Shown one piece after another: positions 34,301 to 42,571 of a DNA stretch of 64,000 nucleotides. Source of the stretch: CAVZZG01 sp963779685 (GTDB taxonomy: Bacteria > Actinomycetota > Thermoleophilia > Gaiellales > F1-60-MAGs149); assembly GCA_963779685.1 (NCBI GenBank), contig CAVZZG010000003.1, forward strand, positions 806,001-870,000, in the 5' to 3' direction. A model generated the notes under the pieces. The model was not told the origin of the DNA. It saw nothing but the letters and a program-made list of their open reading frames with translations, and did no database searches. Numbering within the stretch: position 1 is the stretch's first letter; each line of letters begins with the position of its first letter. The translations under genes and the position numbers were made by a program.

Positions 34301-37300
34301 CGTCAAGGCGATCGACGACGGGGTCGACGGCCTCGGCCAGGCACCCGGATCGCTCGCCGGGGTGCGGAACATCGTGATCGTCGGGGACGGCACCATCATC
34401 CCCCACGCCGCCCTGCCGGATGCCACAACGGCAACCAACGAGCGCGACTTCGTGGGCGAGACGCTGCAGGGCGGGCAGTCCACGCTCCTCACCGCGGCGG
34501 TCGGCAACGGCCGGTTCCTGTCCGACGCCCCGTTCGGCTCGTTCCAGCCGCTGTCCGTCCGCGGCCAGATCGTGTACCTGCCGCAGGTGGCCCTCGGCCG
34601 GCTGGGCGGGTCGGGCGACGCGATCGATCGCAGCATCCAGCAGTACACCGCGCTCAATGGACTCGCCGGCGATCCGAGCCGGTCCTCGGCCCAGCGGACG
34701 GCGTTCGAGAGCGACTACGACTTCTTCGCCGACGCCGGCACGCAGATCCGCGCGACCCTGCAGGCCCAGCTGTCCTCCGGCAACGTGACGTCCCTCTCGG
34801 GGCCGGCCTGGGATTCGACGGCGCTCGCCAACGCGTTCTTCCCCTCCGGCGGGCGCACCCCGGACGTGCTCGTGCCGAACGCGCACGCCGACCCGACGCG
34901 CGTGCTGTCGGCGAACGGCAGCACCACCGGAAGCGGCGACTCGTACACGGCCGCCCAGATCGGCGCCAGTCCGCCGGGGAGCATGGCCGCGCGGATCCTC
35001 TTCACCATCGGCTGCCACTTCGCCCTCGACCTGCCCGGCGGCGCGACCACCTGGGAGTCGGCGCTCCAGGACCGCTCCACGGCCGTCGTCGTCGGCAACC
35101 TCGGCTACGGCATCGGCGACAGCGCCGCACTCGCCTTCGACGAACGCCTGCTGGCGACCTACGCGACGGAGCTCGACGGCTCCCGCTCGGCCGGGGCCGG
35201 ACTCGTGGACGCACAGCAGACGTACTTCCGCTCGATGCTGGCGTGGAGCCCGTACGACCTCAAGGTGCTGGAGCAGATCACGCTCTGGGGCTTCCCGACC
35301 TACAGCCTGCCCACCGTGAACGCGACCGCGCCGACGTCGCCGGCCGCCACCCCGTTGGTCACCGACCCCGCGACCGGCCTCAAGAGCACCACGATCCCCG
35401 TCAGCATCGGCACCACCCTGCATCGCACCGTCGTCACCGATCCCGCCGGCGGCCCGGCGCGCGTCTATTACGACAACGCCGGCCTGACGACGAGCACGAG
35501 CCGCTACCCGATCATGCCCCAGGTGCTCGCCGACCTCCCGCCGGGCACCGGCGGCGAGGTCGCGCACGGCGCCCTGCCGCTGACCCTTACGGTGCACGAC
35601 ATCGCGATCAGCCCCACGGACGCCGACGCGCCCGGTGGCTACGCGTTCGCCGGCGCCCGACTGGCGGCGACCTCCGGTGGTCCGGCGCCGACGGGCAGCA
35701 CCGTCTTCCCGTCCGCGTTCGCGAACGTCGGCACGAGCTTCGCCGCCGACGGGTCGGCGCGCCAGCAGCTGACCCTGACCCCCGCCCAGTTCCGGTCGGG
35801 CAGCGGTGACCCGGCGTTCGGCATGCTCCGCACCTTCACCGATACGACCTGGCTCGTGACCTACTCGAAGTCCACGGACTTCGAGGGCCCGCGCTTCGGA
35901 ACGCTCGAGGTGCTCGACCAGGGCGGGCACACGGCCCTGTCGGCAGTCGTGACGGACACCAACGGCGTCGCCCGGGTGCTCGCGCAGGTGCTGAGGCCCG
36001 GCTCGCCCGACTCCGTCTACCAGCGCGTCGAGCTGCTCCGCGACGGCACCAGCGACCGGTTCTCCGGCGTGGTCAATGCAACCGACGTCACGGAGGTGAC
36101 CTTCTACGCAACCGACCGCGCCGGCAACACCTCCGTCGCGAACAACAAGGGGCCGGGCTTCCCGATCGGCCCGGGCAAGAACGGCAACGTGGGTTCCGGC
36201 CAGATCACGACCACCCCGACGGCTCCGACCCTGACCGGGTGGTTCACGAGTGCCACCACCGCGACCGCCGGCAACGGCTTCCAGCTGTTCGTCGACGGCT
36301 CCGCAACGCCCGCCCCGGCCGCGCTCGGCGACGGCTCGCACGTGCTGCAGTCCTTCGCGCCCGGCGCCTCCCCAGCGACCGGAAGCCCGGCGAACGCCCT
36401 CACGGTGTTCGTCGACAGGACCGGTCCGACGATCACCGGCTCGGCGACCCCGGCCGCGAACGCGGCCGGCTGGAACGCGACGCCGGTGAGCGTCTCGTTC
36501 GCCTGCAGTGACGCGACCTCCGGCGTCGCCTCGGGCTGCGACCAGACGACGGTTCTGAGCAGCGACACGGCAGGGCAGACCGTCAGCGCGACGGTCCTCG
36601 ACAACGCCGGCAACTCGGCCTCCGCCACCATCGGCCCGATCAGGATCGATCAGACCGCACCCGACCTCTCGGCGGTGCTGCAGACGGCCACCGTGCCGCC
36701 GCTCCCGGCGCCGGCCTGGTCGAAGGACAGCGTGGTCGTCCACTGGACCGCGTCCGATGCCCTGTCGGGCATCGCCACGGCCCCCGCGGACGTCACGCTC
36801 ACGGATGAGACGCCGCTGGCCGGGACCACCGTGCCAGGTGCCGCGACCGACAACGCCGGCAACTCGACCACGGCCACCTCGCCTCCCGTCAAGATCGACC
36901 GGCACGCCCCGGCCGTGACCGCGATCGTTCCGTCTCCGAACGCCAGCGGGTGGTACACCACTCCGGTCGTCGACATCGGCTACTCCTGCGCCGACGCGCT
37001 CTCCGGCGTCGCGTACTGCCCCGACGACGTGATCCTGCGGGGCGACGGCGTCTACGCCGGCGTGACGAGCGGCCAGACCTCGGGCGGGCAGGCGTCGGAC
37101 GTCGCGGGCAACACGGCCGCGCCGCTCACGACCGACGGCCCGTTCCGCATCGACCACACCATGCCCCAGACCCTGATCAGCTCATCGTGCAGCCCGATCT
37201 GCGTCACGAGCGGAACGGTGACCCTGACGGCCTCCGACTCGGGGCCCGCCGGCCCGGGTTCGGGCGTGGCGGCGACCTACTACGCGATCGATGGCGGGAC

Positions 37301-38558
37301 GCCGACGCTGTACACCGCGCCGTTCCCGGTCTTCGACTCGCTGCTGGGTCGGACGATCACCTTCTGGTCAACCGACAACGCGGGCAACGTCGAGGGCATC
37401 AACACGGCCACGTTCAGCCTCAACAACGCCGGGCCCGGGATCACGCACACGATCAGCCCGGCCCCCGTCGGGGAATGGAACACGTCGCTGCCGGTGACTG
37501 TGCAGTTCACGGTCACCGACGGCACACCGGCAGCGCCGGTCACCGTCACGGGCGAGGGCGTGACCACCGTCACGGCGTACGCCAGCGACAGCTCCGGCAA
37601 CACCTCGAGCGATACCGCGACGGTGAAGGTCGACGTCACGCCGCCCACCATCGTCGCGGCGGCGGATCGCCAGCCCGACGCCGGCGGGTGGTACAACCAC
37701 GCGGTCACGGTCAGGTTCACCTGCACCGACCCGGCCGGCTCGTCCGGAGCCGCCGGATCCGGCATCCCGGCGGGCGGATGCCCCGACCCGATACTGGTCG
37801 CCAGGTCGACGCTGGTTCAGGTGCTGGTGATGGACACGGCGGGGAACCGGAGCGCGCCGACGAATCTCGCGATCCAGTACGACGATGCGGCCCCGGCGCT
37901 CTCCATCGGCGGCGTTGCCGACCACGCGGTCTACACCCTCGGCGCCGTTCCGACCCCGACGTGCTCGGCATCCGACGGCGGCTCCGGCGCCTCCGGCCAG
38001 TCGTGCACGGTGGCGGTCACCGGGGGCACGGCCAACAGGGTCGGCGACTTCACGGCAACCGCCACCGCCGTCGACCCCGCCGGCAACAGGGCAACCACGT
38101 CGGTGCGCTACCACGTCAACTACCGGTTCGGCGGGTTCTCGGCACCGACGACCACCAGCGGTGCCACGGCGATCGTCCGCGCCGGCGTGAACGTGCCGGT
38201 CGCGTTCCAGCTGCTCCAGGCAAGCGGCACCGGCTACACGGCCGTCAAGCTGGCTGCCGCACCGCTGTGGGTGGCGCCGGCCAAGGCGGGAACCCTGTCG
38301 TCCGCGGCCGTCGCCAACTCGCGCGGCACGACCCTTGCGGCGACGACCGGCACAAGCTACGTCTGGGACACTGCCACGAGCCGCTACGTGCGCAACTGGG
38401 CGACGTCCGCAGCGATCAGCGGCTCCTACTGGCGGATCACGGTCAACCTGGACGACGGCCAGTCGTACTCGACGCTCGTCGGCGTCTCCCGCCTGCGGGC
38501 CTCCGATAAGGACTGTCCGGAGGATCCCAAGGACCCGACCCACGCCGCCAAGGGGTGA
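31353..38558 (+). CDS. Giant secreted multidomain protein with a gingipain-like (C25, clan CD) domain
   Basis: 2401 aa, TTG start with AGGAG 8 nt upstream and a signal peptide (MLAVLSAATMSTVLMAGAASA). Residues 265-304 are eight AARIP pentapeptides. Residues about 730-870 look like a PPC domain (VDLFTVKVPAGKSLSVTLSQLKYDADLVLY). About 900-1320 has the C25 outline: LYLVDAPRLVRAFG, LPQVALGRLGG, candidate His1178 (VLVPNAHADPTRVL) and Cys1221 (ARILFTIGCHFALDLPGG), 43 residues apart on successive strands as in caspase folds, then STAVVVGNLGYGIGDS. The C-terminal 1000 residues contain Ig-like repeats (DxTGPTI, DNAGNSAS) and a CHB_HEX_C-like unit, ending in a PxKF-like domain (YRFGGFSAP, VPVAFQL) and a charged tail. 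The 3' end is 1 bp from the convergent cyclase gene. Proteolytic activity is inferred; the usual HG after the strand is HA here. Confidence 0.8.
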   Translation: MPRIRFALMLAVLSAATMSTVLMAGAASATTGSPILARTITIKTGIAPITYTVLDSKGNPTAVTGTAVITTPWSDWLAASSVPALAGSSWISTDIKDGTITGRGLGATTRYRTTFALPAGYSAPSLTITLAADDGATVLLNGHRVAAQTLTHTADDDKYHRQPWAYSTADPTMFVAGTNTLDVQVEDYGPEAGIDYVANVTYTPGLVNVSGVTLTGPGSAGVGIGALPLDTLPVAGLLPQTAAQIPSASPASVSLARSTITSLPAARIPAARIPAARIPAARIPAARIPAARIPAARIPAARIGTSILARLLNAHLSDLPLVAPGGWPAFLAGTRDFTTSLPQTTTVADLATDYANSHDPGLAPLLDPTCGTTAGPAGCTPLTLDQFLVDGTPLAQIQALAVLLNGITWNDVAPPTSAGWCADFASLPVNCTTTTLDGANPDLAVTQSIFESSLSGLDLGATSLGLRSIGDLTTSPRRPLFLDLPVAPLNITGTFLGDVTTVQLAAAGKSVSQVVDCTKVVCPTDLRTASKAGAINAAATLGDLGSTINGALLADLVLAFADATSLPWEQMSLAGAHVERLFPGTAPAPLLGPGLAPEVAFIHQTLSFSLPCGEPAVATVTLAAGFGYRPGSSRLAVGAAAATGIADPAADATGAVLTWRVPAQPCAASTASTASPPDAIVLDFQSLPALTTGSAPASASVAVDLAGATAGTASAVTKVAPDPAGARDLGQNPNALIVGQISGPGDVDLFTVKVPAGKSLSVTLSQLKYDADLVLYAPPGTTPASLLHGTTPRQVPAATDPIADPGSGGATLPPPVLADIPLQPGADVAGISAFRGTDGESITTPTVGGTYTIQVSGYNGAGGPDPYTLVARLADPPQLPPCSATATIPGGPNAVDTAGVDALIPSPFGVGAAVDTLYLVDAPRLVRAFGATTAASIITDLRASTAVGGHTAALIPVNRLGGVSAAFDAWDASPCDVALSNAVVKAIDDGVDGLGQAPGSLAGVRNIVIVGDGTIIPHAALPDATTATNERDFVGETLQGGQSTLLTAAVGNGRFLSDAPFGSFQPLSVRGQIVYLPQVALGRLGGSGDAIDRSIQQYTALNGLAGDPSRSSAQRTAFESDYDFFADAGTQIRATLQAQLSSGNVTSLSGPAWDSTALANAFFPSGGRTPDVLVPNAHADPTRVLSANGSTTGSGDSYTAAQIGASPPGSMAARILFTIGCHFALDLPGGATTWESALQDRSTAVVVGNLGYGIGDSAALAFDERLLATYATELDGSRSAGAGLVDAQQTYFRSMLAWSPYDLKVLEQITLWGFPTYSLPTVNATAPTSPAATPLVTDPATGLKSTTIPVSIGTTLHRTVVTDPAGGPARVYYDNAGLTTSTSRYPIMPQVLADLPPGTGGEVAHGALPLTLTVHDIAISPTDADAPGGYAFAGARLAATSGGPAPTGSTVFPSAFANVGTSFAADGSARQQLTLTPAQFRSGSGDPAFGMLRTFTDTTWLVTYSKSTDFEGPRFGTLEVLDQGGHTALSAVVTDTNGVARVLAQVLRPGSPDSVYQRVELLRDGTSDRFSGVVNATDVTEVTFYATDRAGNTSVANNKGPGFPIGPGKNGNVGSGQITTTPTAPTLTGWFTSATTATAGNGFQLFVDGSATPAPAALGDGSHVLQSFAPGASPATGSPANALTVFVDRTGPTITGSATPAANAAGWNATPVSVSFACSDATSGVASGCDQTTVLSSDTAGQTVSATVLDNAGNSASATIGPIRIDQTAPDLSAVLQTATVPPLPAPAWSKDSVVVHWTASDALSGIATAPADVTLTDETPLAGTTVPGAATDNAGNSTTATSPPVKIDRHAPAVTAIVPSPNASGWYTTPVVDIGYSCADALSGVAYCPDDVILRGDGVYAGVTSGQTSGGQASDVAGNTAAPLTTDGPFRIDHTMPQTLISSSCSPICVTSGTVTLTASDSGPAGPGSGVAATYYAIDGGTPTLYTAPFPVFDSLLGRTITFWSTDNAGNVEGINTATFSLNNAGPGITHTISPAPVGEWNTSLPVTVQFTVTDGTPAAPVTVTGEGVTTVTAYASDSSGNTSSDTATVKVDVTPPTIVAAADRQPDAGGWYNHAVTVRFTCTDPAGSSGAAGSGIPAGGCPDPILVARSTLVQVLVMDTAGNRSAPTNLAIQYDDAAPALSIGGVADHAVYTLGAVPTPTCSASDGGSGASGQSCTVAVTGGTANRVGDFTATATAVDPAGNRATTSVRYHVNYRFGGFSAPTTTSGATAIVRAGVNVPVAFQLLQASGTGYTAVKLAAAPLWVAPAKAGTLSSAAVANSRGTTLAATTGTSYVWDTATSRYVRNWATSAAISGSYWRITVNLDDGQSYSTLVGVSRLRASDKDCPEDPKDPTHAAKG
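32145..32264 (+). repeat. Tandem 15-bp coding repeat (ARIPA x 8)
   Basis: Eight 15-bp units inside the giant secreted protein encode AARIP (the last ends AARIG). Synonymous differences are few and the nucleotide units are partly self-complementary (GGATCCC-type centres). The peptide has Arg every five residues and could form an extended proline-containing rod or a processing/spacer segment. Copy number may vary between strains. Confidence 0.7.
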
Positions 38559-38559
38559 G

Positions 38560-41500
38560 TCAGGGCAGCGGAAACGCCGGCACGGCCACGACACCGAGCT
38601 GCTCGCGGAGCGCCAGCGCCTCCGCGAGCAGCAGCTCGGCGTCGTCGCGTCCGCCGGCCACGTGCGCCAGCGTCTCGAGGGCCATGGCGAGCTCGTAGCG
38701 GTCGTCCGCCTCCCGAGCCAGCGCGATCGCCCGTTCGATGAACTCGATGGCGCCGTCACGATTGCCCGCCTGCGCCCGGGCGATACCGCCGAGCCGGTAG
38801 ACCAGGCACTGGATGGCAGGCGCCACGTCGAGCCGCTCGGAGCGCCGGACGAGGGCCTCGGCGGGCTCGCGGGCAGCGGGGTCGCCACCGGCCAGCAGCA
38901 TGCCCTCGACGATCTTCGCGTCCGCATCCAGCACGTGAGGCTCGTCGCCCAGGCCGGCCCACTCGTCGCGCCCGGCACGCAGGAGCTCGGCGGCCTCGTC
39001 GTGACGGCCCGCTCGGGCAGCGATCCGGCCGCGCAGCACGAGCGAGAACGCGACCCCCATGCGGTACCCGGCGGCCCGGTGCGCGGAGAGGGTGTCGCGC
39101 GTGACCCTCTCGGCCGCCTCGAGGTGGCCCTGGTCAGCGAGGATCTCGGCGATGTTGTAGTCGGCGTCGCCGGCCTCGACCCACGCACCTGCTCGCAGGA
39201 GAGCGTCGCGGCTGCGCTGGTAGAGCGAGACGGCCTCCGTCCAGGAACCGCCGTAGTAGGCGTCGATGCCGAGGTTGTTCAGCACGTAGCCCTGGCGAAG
39301 CAGGTCGCCGAGCTCCTCGTAGATCGGCAGCGCCAGATCGCGGTACCTGACCCGCTCGGGACTGCCGAACGACATGTGGATGACGTGGAGGAGGTAGTAC
39401 GCCCTCGCCAGCGCCCGCCGGTCGCCCACCGCCTCGGCGTGGGCCGCCCCGCGCTCGCACCATTCGATCGCCGCGCGGTACCGGCCGAGGCGGAAACGCA
39501 CACCGCCATGCTCCACGAGCAGCTCGGCGCGCGATGGCGAGTGCGGCGTGCACGCATCGTCGAGCCGCAAGGCACGCCCGAGCCAGCGCAGCGACTCCGA
39601 GTAGCGCCCGGCGTGCTCGCGCAGCACGCCCTCCTTCATGAGCAGGCGCACCTGGGCGGCGGGATCGCCGGCGAGCAGGCGCCGGGCGCGCCCGTACGCC
39701 ACCGAGGAGGGGGCGAAGGCGCCCATTCGCTCGCGGACGTCGCCGAGCGACTCCGCGACCGCGGCCACATCGCCGAGCGCGAGCCCGGGGACGTGGCGCG
39801 TGCAGTCGAGTGCGCGGGCGAAGAAGTCCGACGCCTCGACGTTCGCCCACTTCGCCTGTGCGCGCTCGCCCGCGGCCCGCGAGTAGCGCCAGGCGTCCTC
39901 GTACCGCTGCGCGTTGTAGAAGTGCAGCGAGAGCAGCTCCGCATGTTCCAGCTCGGCGACGTCGGACGCGTTCTGGATCGCGTCGCCGACCCGGCCATGC
40001 AAGGCCCGCCGCTCGCGGAACGAGAGCCCCTCGTACGCTGCGTCCCGGATGAGGGCGTGCACGAACCGCCGCTGGCCTGGCGCGTCAGGCTGGACGAACT
40101 CGTCGAGGCCGGCCCAGGGGTCCGGCGGCGGATGATCGAGGATGCCGAGGGCGAGATCCTCGGCGAATGCCTGACCGATCACCGCGAACCGCCGCAGCAG
40201 CGCCCGGCGCGCGGCGGGCAGGCGATCGATCTGGGCTGCGATCACCGCCTCGACCGAGTCGGGCAGGCCCTCGACCGAGCTGCCGGCGCGTGCCGCCGCG
40301 ACCAGTTCGCGGAGGAACAGCGGGTTCCCGCCGGCGCGGCGGCGTAGCTCGTCGATCTCGTGCGGTGCGAACGGCGCCTCCGCGGTGGCGGCGTCGATCA
40401 GCGCGGCCGCCGCGTCATCCCCGAGCGGCTCGGGCACGAGGCGCACGAGACCCGGCCAGCCGACCGGGTCGACGCCCTCCTCGACGCGACGGCGCGTGGC
40501 GACGACCACCCAGGGCACCGTCGAGAGTCGCGCGACGAGCTCCCTCAGCACCGTCCCCGACGCCTCGTCCATCCAGTGCAGGTCCTCGATCGTGAGCAGC
40601 ACCGGCCCGTCGACGACCCGGAACAGCAGGTCGGCCACGGCCCGACCGAGCTGCGTGCGGCGCGCCTGCCAGCCGAGATCGCGGGTTTGACGGGTCGCTG
40701 GCGCGTCGAGGCCGGCCGCCGTCGCGATCAGCGGCAGCCACGGCTCGAGCTCGGGTGCCGCCGACCGCACGCTGGCGACGAGGCCGGCAAGCGCCGCCTC
40801 CTCGTCCTCCTCGCCGAGGCCGAGTGTGGCCCGCAGCAGGGCCCGGATCGCGAAGTACGGCGTCGAGGACTCGTACGCCTCGCAGGCGACGTGGAACCGG
40901 GCGAAGCCCGCGGCCAGGGTGCGGGCCTCCGCCACCAGCCGCGACTTGCCGATGCCTGGCTCACCGACGATCTCCACTAGCCGGCCGCGGCCGTCCCGGG
41001 CCCCGGCGATGGCGTCGGCCAGCGCCGCGACCTCGGTCTCGCGACCGACCAGCGGGCCTCCATCGCGATGGTCGGCGGCATGCCGTCGGTCGGGAGCGCC
41101 GACGACGGACGCGGAGACCGGGTGCGACTTCCCCTTCACCATGAACGGTGCCAGTGGCTCGTGCTCGAACGCGGCCCGCGCGTGGTCGAGCACCGCCGCC
41201 GTGGCGACGACCTGGCCCGCGGCAGCCCGGCCCATGACGCGTGCCGCGAGGTTGACGGCGTCGCCCTTGATCGAGAACGTCCGGCGGTAGTACGGCCCGA
41301 GCGTTCCTGAGAAGACGTGGCCGCGGTTCACCCCGACCCGCACCTGCAGAGGTACGTCGGGGCGGGCGGCGGCGAGTGCTGCGAGCAGGACGCGGTCCTC
41401 GTCCGCACCGGTGGTGGTGGGCGCGCCGGCCACGAGCAGGATCCGGCCCCCATCCGGCGCGATGTCGGTCTCGTGGAACGAGACGTCGTGGCGGACCGCC

Positions 41501-42357
41501 GCCGCCTGAACGCATCGCACGAGCGCGTCGAGCGCATCGCCGAGAGCTGCCAGACCGTCGCGCACCAGCAAGGCGTCGGTGCCGGCGAACTCCACGAACG
41601 CCACGGTCACCGCCCGGTGCTCGGCCTCCCGCGAGCCCGACAGGAGGCGCTCGCGGAGTGCGAGCGGGACGTACTCGACGAGGTCGAGATCGGACACGTC
41701 GCCGACGTCCGGCGCGGGCCGGCGCGGAGCCTCGGGCGCGGCCCGCAACAGCACGCCCACGTCGGTCCGCTCGCCATGCACGACCGCCGGCACCAGCGCG
41801 GCCGTCTCATCGCTCATCAGCACCTGGCCCGCCTCCGCGGCCGATTCGAGGGCAACGGTCCTGGTGACGGCGGGTCCGCAGACCAGCAGCTCGCGGTGGA
41901 CGTCGCCGACGAGGGCGAAGGGGATGCGGCCGCTGTGGACGCCGATCGACATGCGGAGCGCGACCCGCCCCGCGGAGGTGCGGATCGGCCCGAGCCTCCG
42001 CAGCTCCCGCTGCATGCCGACGCTCGCCCGGCAGGCCCGCGCAGCGTGGTCGACGCCGTCGAACAGCAGCAGCACGGCATCCCCGCCCCACTTCACGAGG
42101 CCCGCCCCATCCGCGTAGGCGATGGCCAGGAGCCGCGTGAAGGTGTCGTCGAGCACGTCGGCGAGTTCCTCGGCCCCGGCCTTGCCGTTCCGCGCGAGCC
42201 GCTCGCTCATGCGGGTGAAGCCCGAGATGTCGGCGAACGCGAGCGTCCCGTCCACCTCGAGGACGCGCTGGTCGGGTGCCGTCCGCAGCCATTCGATCAC
42301 GAGCCGCGGCAGGAACGGCTTCAGGGTTTCGGACGCGGACGTCTGAGAGGCGGACAC
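38560..42357 (-). CDS. Class III cyclase / AAA-STAND ATPase / TPR signalling protein
   Basis: 1265 aa from GTG 42357 (GGAG 5 nt upstream). Residues about 30-190: cyclase domain with both metal Asps (ADISGF, D43; KWGGDAVLLLF, D93) but without the NxxxR motif. Residues about 250-400: second cyclase domain with degenerate metal sites (VAFVEFAG) but an intact transition-state motif (IKGDAVNLAARVMGRA, N369 and R373). About 460-780: STAND-type ATPase with Walker A GEPGIGKSRLV (K471) and Walker B LLTIEDLHWMDEAS. The rest is TPR-like (QGYVLNNLGIDAYYGGSWTEAVSLYQRSRDALLRAG). This is the actinobacterial 'adenylate/guanylate cyclase-ATPase-TPR' family. Preceded by a MITE-like element, and uvrB lies upstream on the same strand. 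Confidence 0.9.
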   Translation of the reverse strand: MSASQTSASETLKPFLPRLVIEWLRTAPDQRVLEVDGTLAFADISGFTRMSERLARNGKAGAEELADVLDDTFTRLLAIAYADGAGLVKWGGDAVLLLFDGVDHAARACRASVGMQRELRRLGPIRTSAGRVALRMSIGVHSGRIPFALVGDVHRELLVCGPAVTRTVALESAAEAGQVLMSDETAALVPAVVHGERTDVGVLLRAAPEAPRRPAPDVGDVSDLDLVEYVPLALRERLLSGSREAEHRAVTVAFVEFAGTDALLVRDGLAALGDALDALVRCVQAAAVRHDVSFHETDIAPDGGRILLVAGAPTTTGADEDRVLLAALAAARPDVPLQVRVGVNRGHVFSGTLGPYYRRTFSIKGDAVNLAARVMGRAAAGQVVATAAVLDHARAAFEHEPLAPFMVKGKSHPVSASVVGAPDRRHAADHRDGGPLVGRETEVAALADAIAGARDGRGRLVEIVGEPGIGKSRLVAEARTLAAGFARFHVACEAYESSTPYFAIRALLRATLGLGEEDEEAALAGLVASVRSAAPELEPWLPLIATAAGLDAPATRQTRDLGWQARRTQLGRAVADLLFRVVDGPVLLTIEDLHWMDEASGTVLRELVARLSTVPWVVVATRRRVEEGVDPVGWPGLVRLVPEPLGDDAAAALIDAATAEAPFAPHEIDELRRRAGGNPLFLRELVAAARAGSSVEGLPDSVEAVIAAQIDRLPAARRALLRRFAVIGQAFAEDLALGILDHPPPDPWAGLDEFVQPDAPGQRRFVHALIRDAAYEGLSFRERRALHGRVGDAIQNASDVAELEHAELLSLHFYNAQRYEDAWRYSRAAGERAQAKWANVEASDFFARALDCTRHVPGLALGDVAAVAESLGDVRERMGAFAPSSVAYGRARRLLAGDPAAQVRLLMKEGVLREHAGRYSESLRWLGRALRLDDACTPHSPSRAELLVEHGGVRFRLGRYRAAIEWCERGAAHAEAVGDRRALARAYYLLHVIHMSFGSPERVRYRDLALPIYEELGDLLRQGYVLNNLGIDAYYGGSWTEAVSLYQRSRDALLRAGAWVEAGDADYNIAEILADQGHLEAAERVTRDTLSAHRAAGYRMGVAFSLVLRGRIAARAGRHDEAAELLRAGRDEWAGLGDEPHVLDADAKIVEGMLLAGGDPAAREPAEALVRRSERLDVAPAIQCLVYRLGGIARAQAGNRDGAIEFIERAIALAREADDRYELAMALETLAHVAGGRDDAELLLAEALALREQLGVVAVPAFPLP

Positions 42358-42401
42358 GAGATCTCCGGGAGGAGTGGCCGAACCAGTGTACGACGGGCTT
42401 A

Positions 42402-42571
42402 GGGCCCGTCTCGGTAGGTGACGTGGCAGGTGGCGCCCGCTGCGGCCTCGTGATGGGAAGCGCGGCCGCGAAGCCAATACCTGACAAGGGATGTCTTGGC
42501 GAGCGGTCGCGGTCACCAGCGCGACCTCGCAGGGCATGCCAGGTGGCGCGTTCACCTACCGAGACGGGCCC
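42402..42571. mobile_element. MITE-like element with 20-bp terminal inverted repeats
   Basis: GGGCCCGTCTCGGTAGGTGA at 42402-42421 is repeated as a perfect reverse complement at 42552-42571, giving a 170-bp element with no coding capacity. TA flanks the left end directly and the right end after one extra C, so a TA target duplication (IS630/mariner or IS5-like) is possible. On the minus strand it begins right after the uvrB stop codon and ends 44 bp before the cyclase start, so it may also influence read-through from uvrB into the cyclase gene. Confidence 0.6.

Noticed and set aside
31292..35809. 1500-codon open frame overlapping the giant protein in another frame
   Set aside because: The signal peptide, repeats and protease motifs are all in the 31353-38558 frame; the other is Arg/Pro-rich without motifs.
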